From Albula goreensis (lineage: Eukaryota > Chordata > Actinopteri > Albuliformes > Albulidae): DNA of 64,000 nt. How positions within the stretch are numbered: position 1 is the stretch's first letter; each line of letters begins with the position of its first letter. Location: positions 36,381,712-36,445,711 of the forward strand of contig CM040746.1 of assembly GCA_022829145.1 (NCBI GenBank), written 5' to 3'. Of the stretch, positions 45,593-59,655 are shown piece after piece. The translations under genes and the position numbers were made by a program. Under the pieces are notes generated by a model. The model was given only the letters and a program-made list of their open reading frames with translations, had not been told where the DNA came from and made no database searches.

Positions 45593-48500
45593 GCACTTGT
45601 GCACCTCTCCACCTTTCCCAGTATCACAATTGCTATTTAGCAAATAACTGGTGTTCTCACATCTGTGTTTTCAATGAAGTAGAATGAAATGAGCCTAAAT
45701 ATTGGGTGCACCGATTTGACAGATGGACCATATGCCAGTCATGTTTCTTTTCCAAAGCAAACCCTTTTCTGGCAGCAAAACATGAATGATAATTACACCT
45801 ACACTGCACTGCTGTTTGGAGTCACCATTTAGGATGAATGTATGTACAGGCAAATAAATAAACCAACTGCTGCAATAATAAAATCTTTTTTTAAAACTAC
45901 CTAAATTACCATTCAGTAATTCAATAACTTAATGTGGACATGCATGTGTATATGGGTAATGCTTGTGTGTTCATTTTTTCCAGTTTCTGTACACTGTTCT
46001 GGCACTTATCTCCATGTGTCTGTAAATCCCTTGGCAAGTTTTTGAATGTCTTGATGGTTTCAGATTTTGCGGGATGGTCTTTTAATGTGACTGGGTGTGA
46101 GCACAATGACTTCATCCAGTGATGTGAAAAGACTTCAGCAGTAGGATACTCCTAAAGTAACCTTCACCGGTGGAGACTCGGGCCCAAGTTTGAGGCTACA
46201 TGGCTTTTCTCCTTAAATACTGGCACACAGGCGGGAGGCAGGACATAAAGACTGGCTTCCAGGGAAGGGAGGACATGAGGCGGTAGAGAAGGAAAGGAGG
46301 ATACATTTTTGGAGTATTGCGTTGCACCAGAAATGTCTGCATCTTGTCAACTGCTAGTGCCCCCTGCTGGTCTGTCATTTGCCCACAGTCTGCCTGCACA
46401 AAGCTGCCCATGAATTAGTCTGTGTGAGCTCAACTTACAGACTGCAGTGTGTAAAGAAGCAGAAAACAGCTGACATTTAATGTTTCTGAGAGTAACATTT
46501 GCTTACTTGTGCTCTCCTAAAATCTTTTGTTTTCTCATTTCTTGAAAAAAAAATATTTGTGGAGATTCAGGTTTTGGAATAAAAAATACATTCCTCTTTG
46601 CAGACCAAAACATCAAAAGACCATCGCTTTATGAATTTCAGATAGTGCATTTTTTTCTTGCTAAGAATTCTTAATGAGCCTTGATCAAATTTTCGAGCCT
46701 ACTTTATGGAGCAGTGAAAAAGGACACTTTTTTAGCACAAATAAAATGTTCGAGCTGAGCCAAAGAATGTGGTCAGGTGACGAAGGCTGCGGCTGAGGGG
46801 CGTAAAGTGGCCACAGCAGATGTGCTTTCTACCTGACCCTTTACTCCAGTTTTACCCCAGCTTTACTTCAGCAAGACTTCCTGCAGGGATGGCCGGAATT
46901 CTCAAGGATGTCAGTTATCATGGAACACCAATAAAGTTGTGTTTTCCCTCCCTGCTGGGAACAGCACAGAATCCGCCAAGCGATGAAGTCACTCAATAAG
47001 ACCCTGCACTCCGCACGCCCGTCCCTCACCAGGAAAATAAGTCATGGATTACTGTTTGTGCGCCTCCCTTTGCTTCCATCCCATGTTTATTTCATCACCG
47101 AAGAGATGAAATCAACACCTAACATCATCTTCCTGAGAGACACATAAATAAGCAGCCAAGCAAAACCATTAGACTAACTGTGTGCTAACATTTTTCTGCA
47201 AGTAAAATTTAAGGGCACATTTTGACCAGGACTAATTTTTTTTTCCCCCTTGCAACAGAACCGTGGGCATGTACAATGCCCACCTTCTGGTATACTGTAA
47301 GGAGAAACAATGAAGGGAGTTAAAAGGGAAGCGTTACGTTTTCGTCCTCGTGGAAATTGATGCAAATGGAATCGACATTCAAGTGAAAATGAAAACAGAA
47401 CTGTTGTTGACAGATATATTTGGGAGCATCCCGTGAGGGTTGTACTTGTGTACTTGCGAATTGACCATTGCCCTCGTGCCGAGAGTGCCTGGCCAATTTA
47501 AAGACGGCAGAGGCAAAGGCTACTGCCCCCTCACTTACTGGACTGCTTGGAGACACAACCCTGCACAAACAGCAGAGTGACCCGTGACACAGATTTCAGA
47601 ATGCCAAATTGGAGGACATGAACGCAAGCCGAGGCACTGAATGTTTTAACACTGGATCCCATTCTCTCATTGCTATTGATTTATCGAGGGCTATTTAGCG
47701 ATATCTGAATGAAAAAAAATCTAACATATTGCTCCTTTAAGTAGCAATATGGCATTAAGTTGTTTTAAATTTGCTACTGTTAGTGCATTATCAATTCAGT
47801 GTGCAGCGGTACAATCAACCAATAACAGTGTATTATTTAAACTGGTTTGTTCCAAATGGTACCTATTAGAAGCGCATAAGCAAGGAGCAAACCATGCAGT
47901 CTCATGAACAAAATTGTAATTTGGAAGGAGGCAATAGTCAGGACTCAGCAGTTGCATGGAATACGCATATGACAAATGGCAACTCATATCTTCACAGTGA
48001 CTATGGCCAAATCGATTGTAACTGTCCTTAGTTGTAGAGACAGAAGATGACCATGCATAAGATTTTATTTCCCATAATAAAGTTTTTTTTTTTTTCAGCA
48101 GTAATGTGAACCCCAATGCTTCTTGGGTCTGGCAAATGGAATGTTACCCAATGCCCTTTTAGTCTGGCTCATTTCTTGTCCGGAATGATAAATATCGCGG
48201 CCGAACACAGTCATACATTAAACCATATAATGTGCGAAACTAATGCTCTTTTAAGAGTGATGAATACAGAAGATTTATACTGAGTCAACATTATGGTCGT
48301 GTCAAGCCCACATTTACTGATGCCATAGATGATTTTGGTTCCCCGCCAACTCAGAATGTGTGTAGACTCGTCGGATGTGCACACAAATACTTATAGCATT
48401 ATAGAATTCCACTCAAGCCAAGCCACTCACTCTTGAAAACAATTGCTTTATAAGGCGAACATATGAGATGAAAGAACATTCTCCCAGCTAACTAGCCTAA

Positions 48501-48820
48501 TTTAAGCGATTCACTTGACAAAGCATATGCCAGCTGATGTTTCTCCAACAAGTTAGATTAATGCCATTAACGTAATTTATGGTCTGTCTAAATAACAAAA
48601 GAATCGATGGTTTATCACCGCATTTAGATGGCGCGTACAGTACTTCGCTTCAGCTTCAGTCATAGTAATCAATTTTCCGCACTAACCTATTTATCTTCCT
48701 CTAAGCGATAGCTGCTGCCTTTGTGCTGCCCCGCCTTGTGTATCTGCGAGCTTCCTCTAATTCTGGAGAGCCACGGATCCCAAGACAGCAACCGCAACCC
48801 TTGTTCTCCCTCGGACTCGC
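45593..48820. other. Intergenic, upstream of the Rho-GAP gene
   Basis: No coding exon recognised. The last part (about 48700-48840) is GC-richer with several CG dinucleotides and CCCCGCC, and is the likeliest promoter region of the downstream Rho-GAP gene. A CTCF-like motif at 46358 is listed separately. Confidence 0.4.
46358..46370 (-). promoter_or_regulatory. CTCF-like motif (full consensus)
   Basis: The minus strand reads CCAGCAGGGGGCA, a complete match to CCASYAGRKGGCR. Its orientation opposes the plus-strand motif at 40266, so the pair points inward around the minisatellite/TG interval. Occupancy is inferred. Confidence 0.5.
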
Positions 48821-49108
48821 TCCGACGCACTCGGCTGTAACTTTAACACAGTAACTATCAAATTGTTTTGTTTAGCATTTTTGCTGATGAACAATGGGTG
48901 AACTAAACAACTTTTTCAGTAGTAATTGGATTTGCATTTTCGTTGTCCGTACACATTTCAAACCAGAATTGATGCTATAGCCAGTAATATGGATTAGTAT
49001 TTTTTGAAAAAAAGGAAAAAAAATCTTTCCAACACGTCTACTTGAGGTGAATTCCAACTGTTTGCTTGTTCACCTTCGAGAACTTCTGTGGGGATACTTG
49101 CTGCAATC

Positions 49109-49150
49109 ATGGGGGACTCCGTATTCCTGGACAGGCACATTTCTTACCTT
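49109..49150 (+). CDS. arhgap36: Candidate first coding exon of a Rho-GAP (ARHGAP6/36 family)
   Basis: ATG at 49109 opens MGDSVFLDRHISYL and the frame ends in phase 0 at a strong donor (CTTACCTT|GTGAGTAGTC). The context GCAATCATGG has G at +4 but a weak -3 (T/A ambiguous by alignment). It joins in phase with the exon at 62953, 13.8 kb downstream. The link is an inference: same strand, compatible phase, no intervening gene, GC-richer sequence upstream. ARHGAP6 isoforms have a long first exon, so this would be an alternative short start. Confidence 0.45.
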
Positions 49151-52100
49151 GTGAGTAGTCTGTCTGTTATCCTTCTCTTTTTGAGTCTACTATTTATTGT
49201 TTTCAGCTGTAACTTAAGTATAGACTTACATTTAGTATTATTACCTTTGTAGTAGTATATTTAATTATTTGACTTACATTTAGTATAATTAGCAGTTGTA
49301 TATTTAAATATTATATTTGTATAGAGCTATTATGTATAGTTGTGTTAGTAGCAGATTTGATTTTTCGTTCGTGTAATTTACAGTCATATTGCAACTTATA
49401 TATCGAATAATGGATAGGAATAAGCGGAGTAGTGATCTGGAAAAATGCTAATTTAAATGCAAAATGATTAGTGGTGCAAAAAATATATACACGACACATG
49501 TCAGATGAAGGTGGATCATGCGTAAGAAATATGAGTGGAGGTGAGAAACAACTGTGATTGGTCCTTGCTTCTCTGAAGTATGACCTGTTGCAGCGTTTAT
49601 TTGTAACAGCCACCTAATGGCATTTACCACAAAGTGCTCAAAATTCAGTTTTTTTTTTTTTTTAAAAACAGAAGAAGTGGTATGAGTTGCATTGGTTAAT
49701 TGCTATTTTGTGTGGTGGTTGGACTAATTGTGGCAAATTATTGGTTTTTATGGAGTTTCTTAAAACAAAGTTCGGGAGAATGATTCTCAGAAAACCCCCT
49801 TCAATCAATTCCGGTCTCCACACAAGTATATAAACACCACGTACCTAGCTACCACCGTGCTTTGCATCTCTGGCATCCCACCTCCTCCCCATCGCCACCT
49901 TTCTTAATTACGTTTTTCCAATAGGGGGGTCCTCTTCTCCTACAAGAACATCTCCACTCTGCTCTCCCTTAGGACTCCAAGCCCATAACAAGTGTACAGT
50001 TTCTGTGTCTAACCATTTAATAAATCATTATATTCCTTCAATTGTCTGAGAATGTTTCTACTGAACAGCATATTGCGCAGGGTGTATTCAAACCTGGATA
50101 CTACTGTGAGCAAAGATCTGTGCCCTTACTAACTCAAAGTGTGATATGTTTGTATTTTAGCTAAAAATTTAGCGTACGTAAGAACGACAACAAGTAGTCT
50201 GTGGATGTCTGGTGCACCCTTGAAAGGAACTTATGTATGATTCGGTAAATGAAGCAGTCCAGGCGGAATGAAACTCCATCTGACAGGACGAAGGGAGAGA
50301 AAAAAAAACTGCTAGCCTAGCGTACCAAACTTGTGCGTTTCTGGAACACGTCTTGTGAAATCTTTGCAGGTCAGAGTAATAAACCCACTGAGTCATTTTC
50401 ACAAGATAATTAATATTTTCATTTCAAGCCAATCCTACCAGCTTGGTCCATGCAGGTGTGAGGTGTAGACCACCATTCAAACCAGTGATTCAAATATTAG
50501 CTTTGATACATGGTGAACTGGTTGAGTCAAAAGAGTGTGTATCAGGTGTGTCACATCTGTGAATTGTGCATTGAGAATCTGCCCTGTGTCTAAGCTGCCA
50601 TATCACCTGTGTTCCCAGACAGAGATCGGACCGTCTGAGTTTGGAGATACCACTTCAGATTCCCTCCTGGTTTTTACTAGCCGATGAGAAGGTCCAAGGC
50701 TCAATATGAATTTGATACAGACTCCACAACATCTAACACACTCCATCATCAACACAAAGTTGTCAAATAATATCCAATGAGACATTTTATGCAAGTAAAT
50801 GAATAGAACTAAGTGTATTTACCAGCATAAAATATGGAGTGCATAATCTACTGTGGCATTGAGCACAGACTCTCATATTACATGGACTGCCTTATCCCAG
50901 TAAAACACAAACACCATAACTGCTGCCCCAAGGCTTTCCATAAAATTAAATCTGAGGTGTAAGAAAATGCAGGTGGCCTCTCCATGGTGTCACCCTGCAT
51001 GTTTCACCCAGTGACATCACAGCTGACAGAGGCCATTTTGTTGATCCACTGTGTGGTAGTATTCTGTAGCAAAATACGCTGTCAGTCAACTAAACACGCT
51101 CAGTCATGTATGCATCACTGCTTATGGAAAGGTTTCTTTAATGTGGGATTTGTGTTTTAGATGAGGTAACATGATGATGTTACCTGATGATGAACTTGAT
51201 TTTTGCCACAGCTGGCTCTGTCTCTCTGTCTCTCTGCCTGCCTGCCTGACTCCCTGCCTGTCTGCCCTGGACTATTGGAAAATTATCGAACCAATTTAAT
51301 TCTGAGCTTCTAAACATTGAATCGGCATGTGTGCCAAATCTTGTCACATACAGGCCAGGAGAACTTGTAACATGGATTGGTGGGGCGGTTTAGTTGAAGT
51401 TTTCTGTGAACGTAGGTCCATACATAGTTAATGGCTGGTTAGTGCAGGTCTAAAATGAGGTGAGATGTCGTAACTGTAGTGGTACAAAAACACATTTCCA
51501 AAATGGAATGCAGCTTTATTGCTAATGACAGATGGTGGTGATTTGTGAAATGTTTTTATCTGGCTTATCGGACCCATGTCACAGCAAATTCAGTTTTGCT
51601 CCCTCACACTGATGCTAAACACCATGATTAAATAGGGGTAGATGTGAGAATGATTTAAAGATAAGCTGAAACTTGTCATTTCTCCTTTGATTTTATGTGG
51701 GTAAAGGGTACATGCTTTTGAATTTTGCCTACGTTGTTATTTTTACCAGTCTCATAAGTATGTGTCATTTCAGGTTTACCTGTCAAAGCAATAACATGAT
51801 TGGAGCAGAGCTAGGCAGAGAAATAACCCAGTCTTTAGCTAGTTTTATTATTTGCCTTGCTATTAACTTGTATCAGCTTCAGACATTGGGATGCATCTTT
51901 TACGCATATGAAAGTTCTGACAATAAGCTACTATACTACTCAGCTGTAAACTACACATGTACAGTACGTTGCAGCTGTGCTGAGCCATGTGGCCCATTTA
52001 ATATTAGACTACATTTCCCAGAATCATGGTATCACAGGTGTCATAAGAGTTGTGCATCACAATCGTATCCTTGTATCTGTGTATCATACAACCTTAGCTG

Positions 52101-55100
52101 AAATATGCATTTTACAATACAGACATACGATTTTAGCTTAGAAATATTGTACCCAATGTAACTGCAAGATTAGTCCTGCTTTTTTATTTTTCATAGCTGT
52201 GCTGTCCCATGAGGAGATGTGCTAGACGACTTGGTTTAACATTGGTAGGGTTTGTGACCTGCTGGTTTTGAGGGCTGCTTGCCTTGTTACTTCAAGCTTA
52301 CGATATTGGATGTAACAGGAAATAGAGATACTGTTAGCTGGATAGAATTTTCCCTAGTGGTTGATGTACTGCAAGGCCAAGATGTGGTCCGTCAAAAGTC
52401 AAAGCCTAGTGAACTTTCTCATCCTGACACTGGAACATACTTGCATGACGTTGCATCACAGAGTGATTATCTCATATAAACTTCTTGCATGAGAGTGAGA
52501 AGTGATTGAATGTGAATATGTGACACATGGTTAGATATTTTCTTTTCTCCCACTCAAGTGATGTTTTTCAGATGATCCCTGTGAGGCGGAGAAGCTGAAT
52601 TAGTGCCAGGTGCCTGTTTATGAGAAATGCATCTAGCTCAGAACTTTTTTTGTTCTGCTCTGCATTACTGAGTCCAGTTATTTGCTGTTTCTGAACTGGC
52701 TTTCTTGAGAAAGAGCTCTCACAGACTATCCTTCACAGCAGATTTTGAAGTTTTTTTTTTTTTTTAGTATGAGTATACATTACTGCAGTGTGATGAAGAT
52801 CTGTCACACTGTACAGAATACTGCAGAATCAGACATATACTTCACATGAGTAATTCTGTGGCTGAAGCAGTGCAGAAAAGCAGGCCTTCGAAAAAAGATA
52901 CACTATGATTTATCTGCGACACCGTATGTTAATTCTTTGCCAAATAAATGTAGTCATTATTTAATGACCCTTTCATTTTCCAGAAAGACTCCATGGAGAT
53001 TGACATCTCTTTTATAAGGTTAACCTTGCACAAAACAGAAAATTTCAAGACAAAGACAGTCGGCAGTGAGAATTATATTGAATTGAAACAACAAACAACC
53101 AAGAAAATTTTGTAAATATGAATGAACAAAGGCGTGAAAAGCAGGGACATACTGTGTCATCAATTATGCCTTTAAAGTCAGCAGCTGGAATTAGTAATTA
53201 CTGTAAGGTTTCATCAGAACGACTACATCTCCAATAAATAGATAGATAAATAAATAAATAAAAAAAAACAATCAAACAAAAGAATGAAAAACCACATCTG
53301 TTCATTTTAAACAGTCCCAGAAGATTGGATGAAAGTGCCAGATTTATGTGACCTCATCTGAAATTCCAGTGCTAAGTAATTTGTCTGGTTGCCTTGGAGA
53401 GCATGCGGAGGGACCCTCAGGACCGCAGCTGAGGACTTCCTGGTCGTCAGAGTGTAAACTGTGAGTCCATTATGCTGTCAGACACGTGTGAAAGCTCTGC
53501 AGCTAATGATGCTTGCGGCTTGTCGGAATCGTCAGATCTGTACCTCTCTGTCACAGGATAACCAGCTCTCTTGCGCAATGAGTTGTCCGCCCGCAATATG
53601 GCTCTTTGATGGATACAGAATGCAGCCAAAGATTTTTATTTTTTTCTGTATCTATTCTGCACGCTCACTAGAGCCGACTTGCACGGCCTTTGCTTTCCTT
53701 CCAAAGCCAGATCCAGACAGAATTGACGGACAGAAGAAGGTTCTCTCTTCATCTCGTCTTTCATTAGGGGACCACCCGCATTTGTGCTTATGGAGCGCTA
53801 AGTGCGTCACTGTGGGTGCGAGGGCTGTGTTTTAAATGGCCTGCTGATTGACTGAGCGGTTCATAAGAAGTTCATAAACCCAGCCAGGTAAACCTCAGTG
53901 CCAGTGGTTGCTCTTTTGTTGTAGATGAATTGCAGAAGCCTGTAAATTGCTGCGGTTCTCTGCGGCTCAAACGGATGCTAATGAAAGTCTTCCTGCCCTC
54001 AGGGCACACTGTGACGTGACCCATATCTGGTTGGGACATGTTGCAGTAGCTGTACGGACACTCTTAGAATTACTGCTGCTCACTGTGTTTGTACCAGTAA
54101 AAAAAAAAAAATCTTCTTTTGTCAAGAAGTTATCCAGTTTACTCTGGCTGTTGTGTCGATATGAAAGAAATTGTTGACTCCTTTTTCTTTCATTGCATTC
54201 TTCTTATTCTGTCTCACCCTGGCATGCAGCAGTTATAAAAATGTCTGTGCTGTTGAGTGGGCAGTTATCATGTGGTGAATCTGTGATCTGAGAACTCTCT
54301 TTGTTTGGATAATTATTTTTCCTCTTCCGAAAAGAGAGACCAAAAAAATGTTTTTGATTGCATGAACATTTCCTGGACATTACGAAAGTCTAGGGAAACA
54401 TTCCTAGTTCATGGACACACCCAGTTCCTTGGATGTCACTTGAACACTGTCTTTTAGTCACAAAGAGCATTGCAGAAGCAAGTCTTAGAATTCCTACCCA
54501 TAACCCTTCTTGATGTTGTGACAATGTTTTGTGTTTGCCTAAGCAGCCGTATTTGTGCGTGTTGTCGGACTGGCCTCTTTTTGTCCGGTTCAAAGAGGGA
54601 TGTTGACAGAACCAGCATGAGGATGTGTCTGTTGACCATGACTGTGCCTGGCCTCGTGTCCCCTCTGAGTCTGAGGACCCAGTCATTTGAAGCCTGAGTC
54701 ACTTCTCTGCTTCATAAGGTCCTGTGCCTCTGTGTCATAGTGAAATCTGCTTTATAACAAGTTGAGAAGTGTGGTCACCCATTTTACCTTGAGTACAGAA
54801 AGCATAACCCGTTATTGTCTGCCCTACATTGCAAAGATATCTTAGTAAAGTTAAAGACTGGTGTTCAATGTAGTCTTGGGGTTAAGTGAATAAATATTTG
54901 ATAGTTTTGTTGAAGAGAGCAAAAAAAAACCTTTATTCTTGTGTGAGAAATGATTCCTCCTAAAGTCTGAGATTCAACATCCTTGGTTGGACAGGAAGAA
55001 CATTGTTTGACTTGAGGCGCTCTGTAGAGACGGAAATAGAACTCTTGCGGCTCAACACTTTGTACCTTCTTCTGCCAAGTCCAATACGAGTTAAAAGCCT

Positions 55101-57191
55101 GGACAGTGCTCACCGACAAAGTGAAGATAACTGGAGTAACGGCCAGGGTTGTCTGTCCGAGGTTTGCTGACTGTCTGTAGAAAGGACTGGGTGAGGTCTT
55201 GAGCATCTGAAAGGATGTCTAAAGGAGCTGGACTGAAAGCCTGTGTGGTAACCGTGGACATCTGTTCGACTGAGATACTCATTTAAAGACAGGTGGGATA
55301 TTTATTGCCATTGATTTGACATGAGAGGGATCACATTTGCTGTAATGTTGTGATTTCCCCTGTTTTTTGTATAAAATTTGATGCTCTAATTTAGTTGACA
55401 TAAACTATTACTAATATTAATATGACTATTTTTTCCAGTATTTTCAGCATCCTTGTACTAAATTGAAGACATATGAAAAAGAATCAAAAACAGATTAGTG
55501 AACAGCTGTAGAGAGCAAACATTCTTACACACAAACCACACCCCTGTTTTTGCACCCGGCCCATCATTACCCACTTTCAGGCCTCCACTTTCTTTGGATG
55601 TACCCCAAAAATGAGGAAAGATTTCTAACTGGTTTGGTAGTAGGCTAACTTTGCAAACCAAAACCTCAATATACAATTTACTAACAATGTGCATGGCTGT
55701 CTAAAATCTCAGTCTTCTGAAAGCTTCACTATTCAGTTAGGCTGTTGAATTGAGACCCCTATATTGTTTTGATATTTTGATCATTCAGATTATGGCCATA
55801 TTAGGAATAAAAAATGAATGACACATTTCCATGTCACACAACCCATGCCGATTTTTCTGTCAATGTTCAACTGAAAAGCAGTTAAGTAAAGACATTGGTC
55901 TCTGGAATTACTATTAAAAACAAAGCAAATATAACTGTCATGAGAGTGTGTGATTGGTAAAATGAAATCTCTGCAACTATTATATACTCATAAGAAACTG
56001 TGTAGGTGCATTCCGCTATATTAAGCCTCAAGATTGTAAATGTTGAAAAGCCATGAAAAAGAACTAGCGCGACACAAACAGTTTCTGCAGTGTTTGCAGT
56101 GTTTCATAGCTGTGTGTGTGCACATCTGAATGGCAGCTTTGAACATTAGGTCAATTGAGTTGAAGAGAATGAAAGATGGCCACCATTAATGAACGCCCCC
56201 CCAGCTGTTAGAAAGCCATTAAAGAAGTTATCTAACACACATCTAAGAGCACCTTTCCATCAGTGATGCAGTGCAGCAGAATAAATAAAGTCCTTATTAA
56301 CGTTCAGAGTTTGCCGGGACGGTAATCATGGGCCTTTGGCCATCTCCCTCATGGGAACCATGCTCCAGTGTTTGTGTACTTAGGCTGTTTACACAACGCT
56401 CAATAATCGCATTTAGAGTTTTACAAAATTTGTAAACTTTTTTGATTCAATATTTTTTTTTATTTCACAGTCACCTGGACTAGGGATGTATGGTTATGGA
56501 AAAGAAAATTCCAAACGTGATTATTTAGTTCAATATTGTGATTTCAGGTATCAAATTGTCTGTATATCAACATATGTATGCTGCCAATTTTACTTGGGTC
56601 CTTTATTTATTTATTTGTCAGTACAGTGACAGCATTATTGAAGGTGCCAGTAGTTGCTAAATAAAAAGGGCTTGATTTGATTCCGCCTCTGTGCTAATGT
56701 AATCGCTGACTCTTATCATTAGTTAAATGCATAAGCCATAAGCCATGATTGCAATTATGCTGTATAAATGTTTAATTGTGCAGCCTGATCCTGAAACATT
56801 TGGCATTTGATCCAGTAATGAGCGCTGGCCTGCTGGGACATACAGGTTGCACTTCTGTTCAGGAGTTACTATGTGGAGGTTTATGCAGAAGGATTGCAGC
56901 TTTACTCAGGGAAAATGTAAGTAGGAGAAACTTAACTGGAATAATGCCATGGATGATGTCATAAAGGTGCAATGTGAGAGCAGAAAGACTGGTGATGTAA
57001 TGATCGGTGATGTCATGGGTTTTGACTGTATGGCTAGCTGTATGGAATTACGCCTGTAATGCAGTCTAAAAACAGAGAAAACCTCTCACTTTCTGATCCC
57101 CCTTTCTGATGAGAGCTCTGATCAAACAGATGAAACCTGTCATGTAAAATAGTGGGTCACTCACAATTTTACACAAATGTGCGCACACGCA

Positions 57192-57223
<32 letters not shown>

Positions 57224-58900
57224 CACTCACAATGTGGGTATGTTCAAGAAACAATATTCAGGGGTTTTATTACATATTTTTTGTCCCATGCCATGTTTTA
57301 AAAGCTTTGGTGGGAAAATATACCCAGAAGGGCAATAACAGCAGTGCTGATTGAAATGTCATATAAAGGCCTTGGGAGAAAGATGGACTAGGTCTATTTA
57401 CTGGTTGCCTAGTAACCTGATATCAACAACTCTCCCCCAAAAAAAAAAAAAAAAAAAAATGAGCTGGTATTTCAGATGATATATTATTTTGTATGTGGGT
57501 TACTTCAACGCTGGACAGCAGTGTGAGATTTGTGCTGCTGCTGGAATAGCGAAACTGGTCCCACAGTTCAGTACAGGGGCCCAATCTGCCAGTCTCTGCA
57601 GCTGTAGCCTGGGCGCAGGACAGTCTGGACCAATGCGCGGCGGGTTGCAGCTGAAGTACACTTGGCAGGCTGAGACTATAATATCTATTCCAATTTAATT
57701 CAGTCTCAACGAGACACAGACTCAGTCATCAAATTAAAAAAAAAAGAAGTGGTGAATTAAAAAACATTTACTTTGTCCAATGAATTAATTTCTGAATATC
57801 TGTTAAGAAATTCATTTTGTTTAGGAATCAGTACATAATTGTAAAAGTAAAATGGCTAAACTGAATTGCATTAATACATTTTACAGTGACTGATGGGACT
57901 GAGTAAAGATGGCATTCTAGCAGTCTTTGGCAAGAAATTAAAGGGAAACAATTTTTATCATGAAGACTTAAAAAAGGAATGTAAGTACTAATCCATGTAT
58001 CCTAAATATTGAACACTGATAGAGAGGCAAGCATGTCTCTTACTGATAACCTTGTGGTTGTGCCATGCACACAATTGCTGACTCATGTAAAAGCAACCAA
58101 AACTCACATTGCAGATGAACAATTGCCAGTTTTTAATCACTATTTGAGAAGAGGGAATACAATGTCTGAGATGACAATGAAAGGGTAGTGCATGTAGGAA
58201 ATTATTAATAGCCAGCAAAGAAATTTATTGAGGCATGTTGTTTCAATCTGGAAAATCATGGGAAAATGAAAGGTATCTGCAAAAATGTAGAGTGAAAGAA
58301 GTGCATCGTGATGGATGGCGAATTTATTCCACCACTGGAAAGACCCAAGATTTCCAGAATAATCAAGATGTTGGAAAGAGACTGGAGCTAGCCTTCCCAG
58401 AAGATAATGAGCTCGATCTACAGAGCATGAGTGCCACACAGAAACATCCCAGGGGCGTGCGGCTCGGCTTCAGTTACAGTCAAAACAGAGAGGCTGGGCA
58501 ATGAGACACAGTCTCTGCCAGGCTTTTTGAGTTTGGAGGATTTACAAAACCCCCTGGCATCACACAGGACCGGCCCTTTTTATCCCCACAATGCCCAAGA
58601 CATCGGCATAAATAAAACATGGCTCTAAAACAAGCCAAATGTTAGTGCATTCCCTTCTCCTTAATAATGACAAATGCTGGCAGATGGATGATTGTGTCCG
58701 TGCTGCTTGTGCAGAAACAGCTTATTCATCTTGTTATGTTGACAACAGACTGACTTCTCTCCTCCTCCGTTTTATGGAGTTTTGTGCTCTTTAAGGTGAT
58801 TGTTTGATTTTTTTCCTCTAGAATATAATAATAATAATAAAAAAAGTAACTGAAATGATAGCTATCTCCAGCATTTATCTTCAGGCTTTATTTCCACAGC
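49151..58900. other. Large intron of the Rho-GAP gene, part 1
   Basis: No coding exon recognised on either strand; open frames such as 51697-52101 and 53461-53835 lack homology and splice context. It contains short CA/CG microsatellites (57180-57228), a TCTG/CCTG run (51220-51270) and A/T runs. A ZNF143-like motif at 52008 is listed separately. Conserved non-coding elements are possible but cannot be recognised without comparison. Confidence 0.4.
52008..52025 (+). promoter_or_regulatory. ZNF143/SBF-like motif
   Basis: ACTACATTTCCCAGAATC closely follows the ZNF143 consensus ACTACAATTCCCAGCATGC over its first 15 positions. It lies mid-intron; it could be an internal promoter element, a chromatin-loop anchor or part of an old repeat. 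Confidence 0.3.
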
Positions 58901-58933
58901 TGGCCAGAATGCTGCTTGCGCTGAGGGAGTTCT

Positions 58934-58968
58934 GGTTGGTTGTTGGTTGTTGGTTGTTGGTTGTTGGT
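58934..58968. repeat. Heptamer tandem repeat (GTTGGTT)n
   Basis: Five copies of GTTGGTT in direct array within the Rho-GAP intron. Confidence 0.9.
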
Positions 58969-59376
58969 GGGCACAGAGTTTGGTTGAAGGTGGTGAAAGC
59001 AGAGTGGTGAAAGTGTGCAGAAGAAGCAGGGCTTCATGCAGAGACTTGCAGAAAGCACGAGTCCCTGTTTATATGTCGCTGCATGGGGCAAGGGGTTAAG
59101 TAGTCTACATTACAGATGCTCAGTCAAATAATGAGGCACATTTCCTGGGACCCTCAATCAGACATGCTGAAAATTCAGTGTGGAATTTTGCAGGCAACAT
59201 CGGAAGAGGAACTGCACATTTTTCCACGTGAGGGGAATTATTCATAGTGGGCTTCAATTTTCAGTGGGACTGAAGCCTGAATTACATGTTTAAGGGATTC
59301 AGTGTGAATAATAATCAGGGATTGTATATATAAATGTATTTGTTAGAGTCCATTCGCATGGATATAAAAATATATA

Positions 59377-59655
59377 CAGCCTAATCTATGGGTTTGACAT
59401 TCACGGTTTTGACCAACCGAGGTTCAAAACTATCTAAACATTTGAATTTCCCATGCGCTGCCTATGCTAGAACACTGTTGTCAGTATGATGTATGTGGGT
59501 TTTAGCAGTTCTCAGTAGTGCATATAGGTGGGGTTTCAAGTTAGGAACACATGTAGGGTAAAATTACGTCACTTTAGTGTCCTGAGCATCCACGGTTTTT
59601 CCACATCTGCGGGGGGTCCTGGAATCATATACCCGCGGATAAGGCGGGCTGACTG
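59377..59655. mobile_element. Tigger/pogo-type MITE
   Basis: Flanked on both sides by TA. The right end on the minus strand reads CAGTCAGCCCGCCTTATCCG, then CGGGTATATGATTCCAGGAC, the typical terminus of mariner-superfamily Tigger elements. The left end, CAGCCTAATCTATGGGTTTG, is a degraded counterpart, and both arms contain an ACGGTTTT / AAAACCGT block. At 279 bp it can only be a non-autonomous copy. Confidence 0.65.

Noticed and set aside
44943..45643. Three overlapping 187-217-codon His/Thr-rich frames and Cys/Val-rich frames opposite
   Set aside because: They arise from the TG/CA tract and are open in several frames at once.
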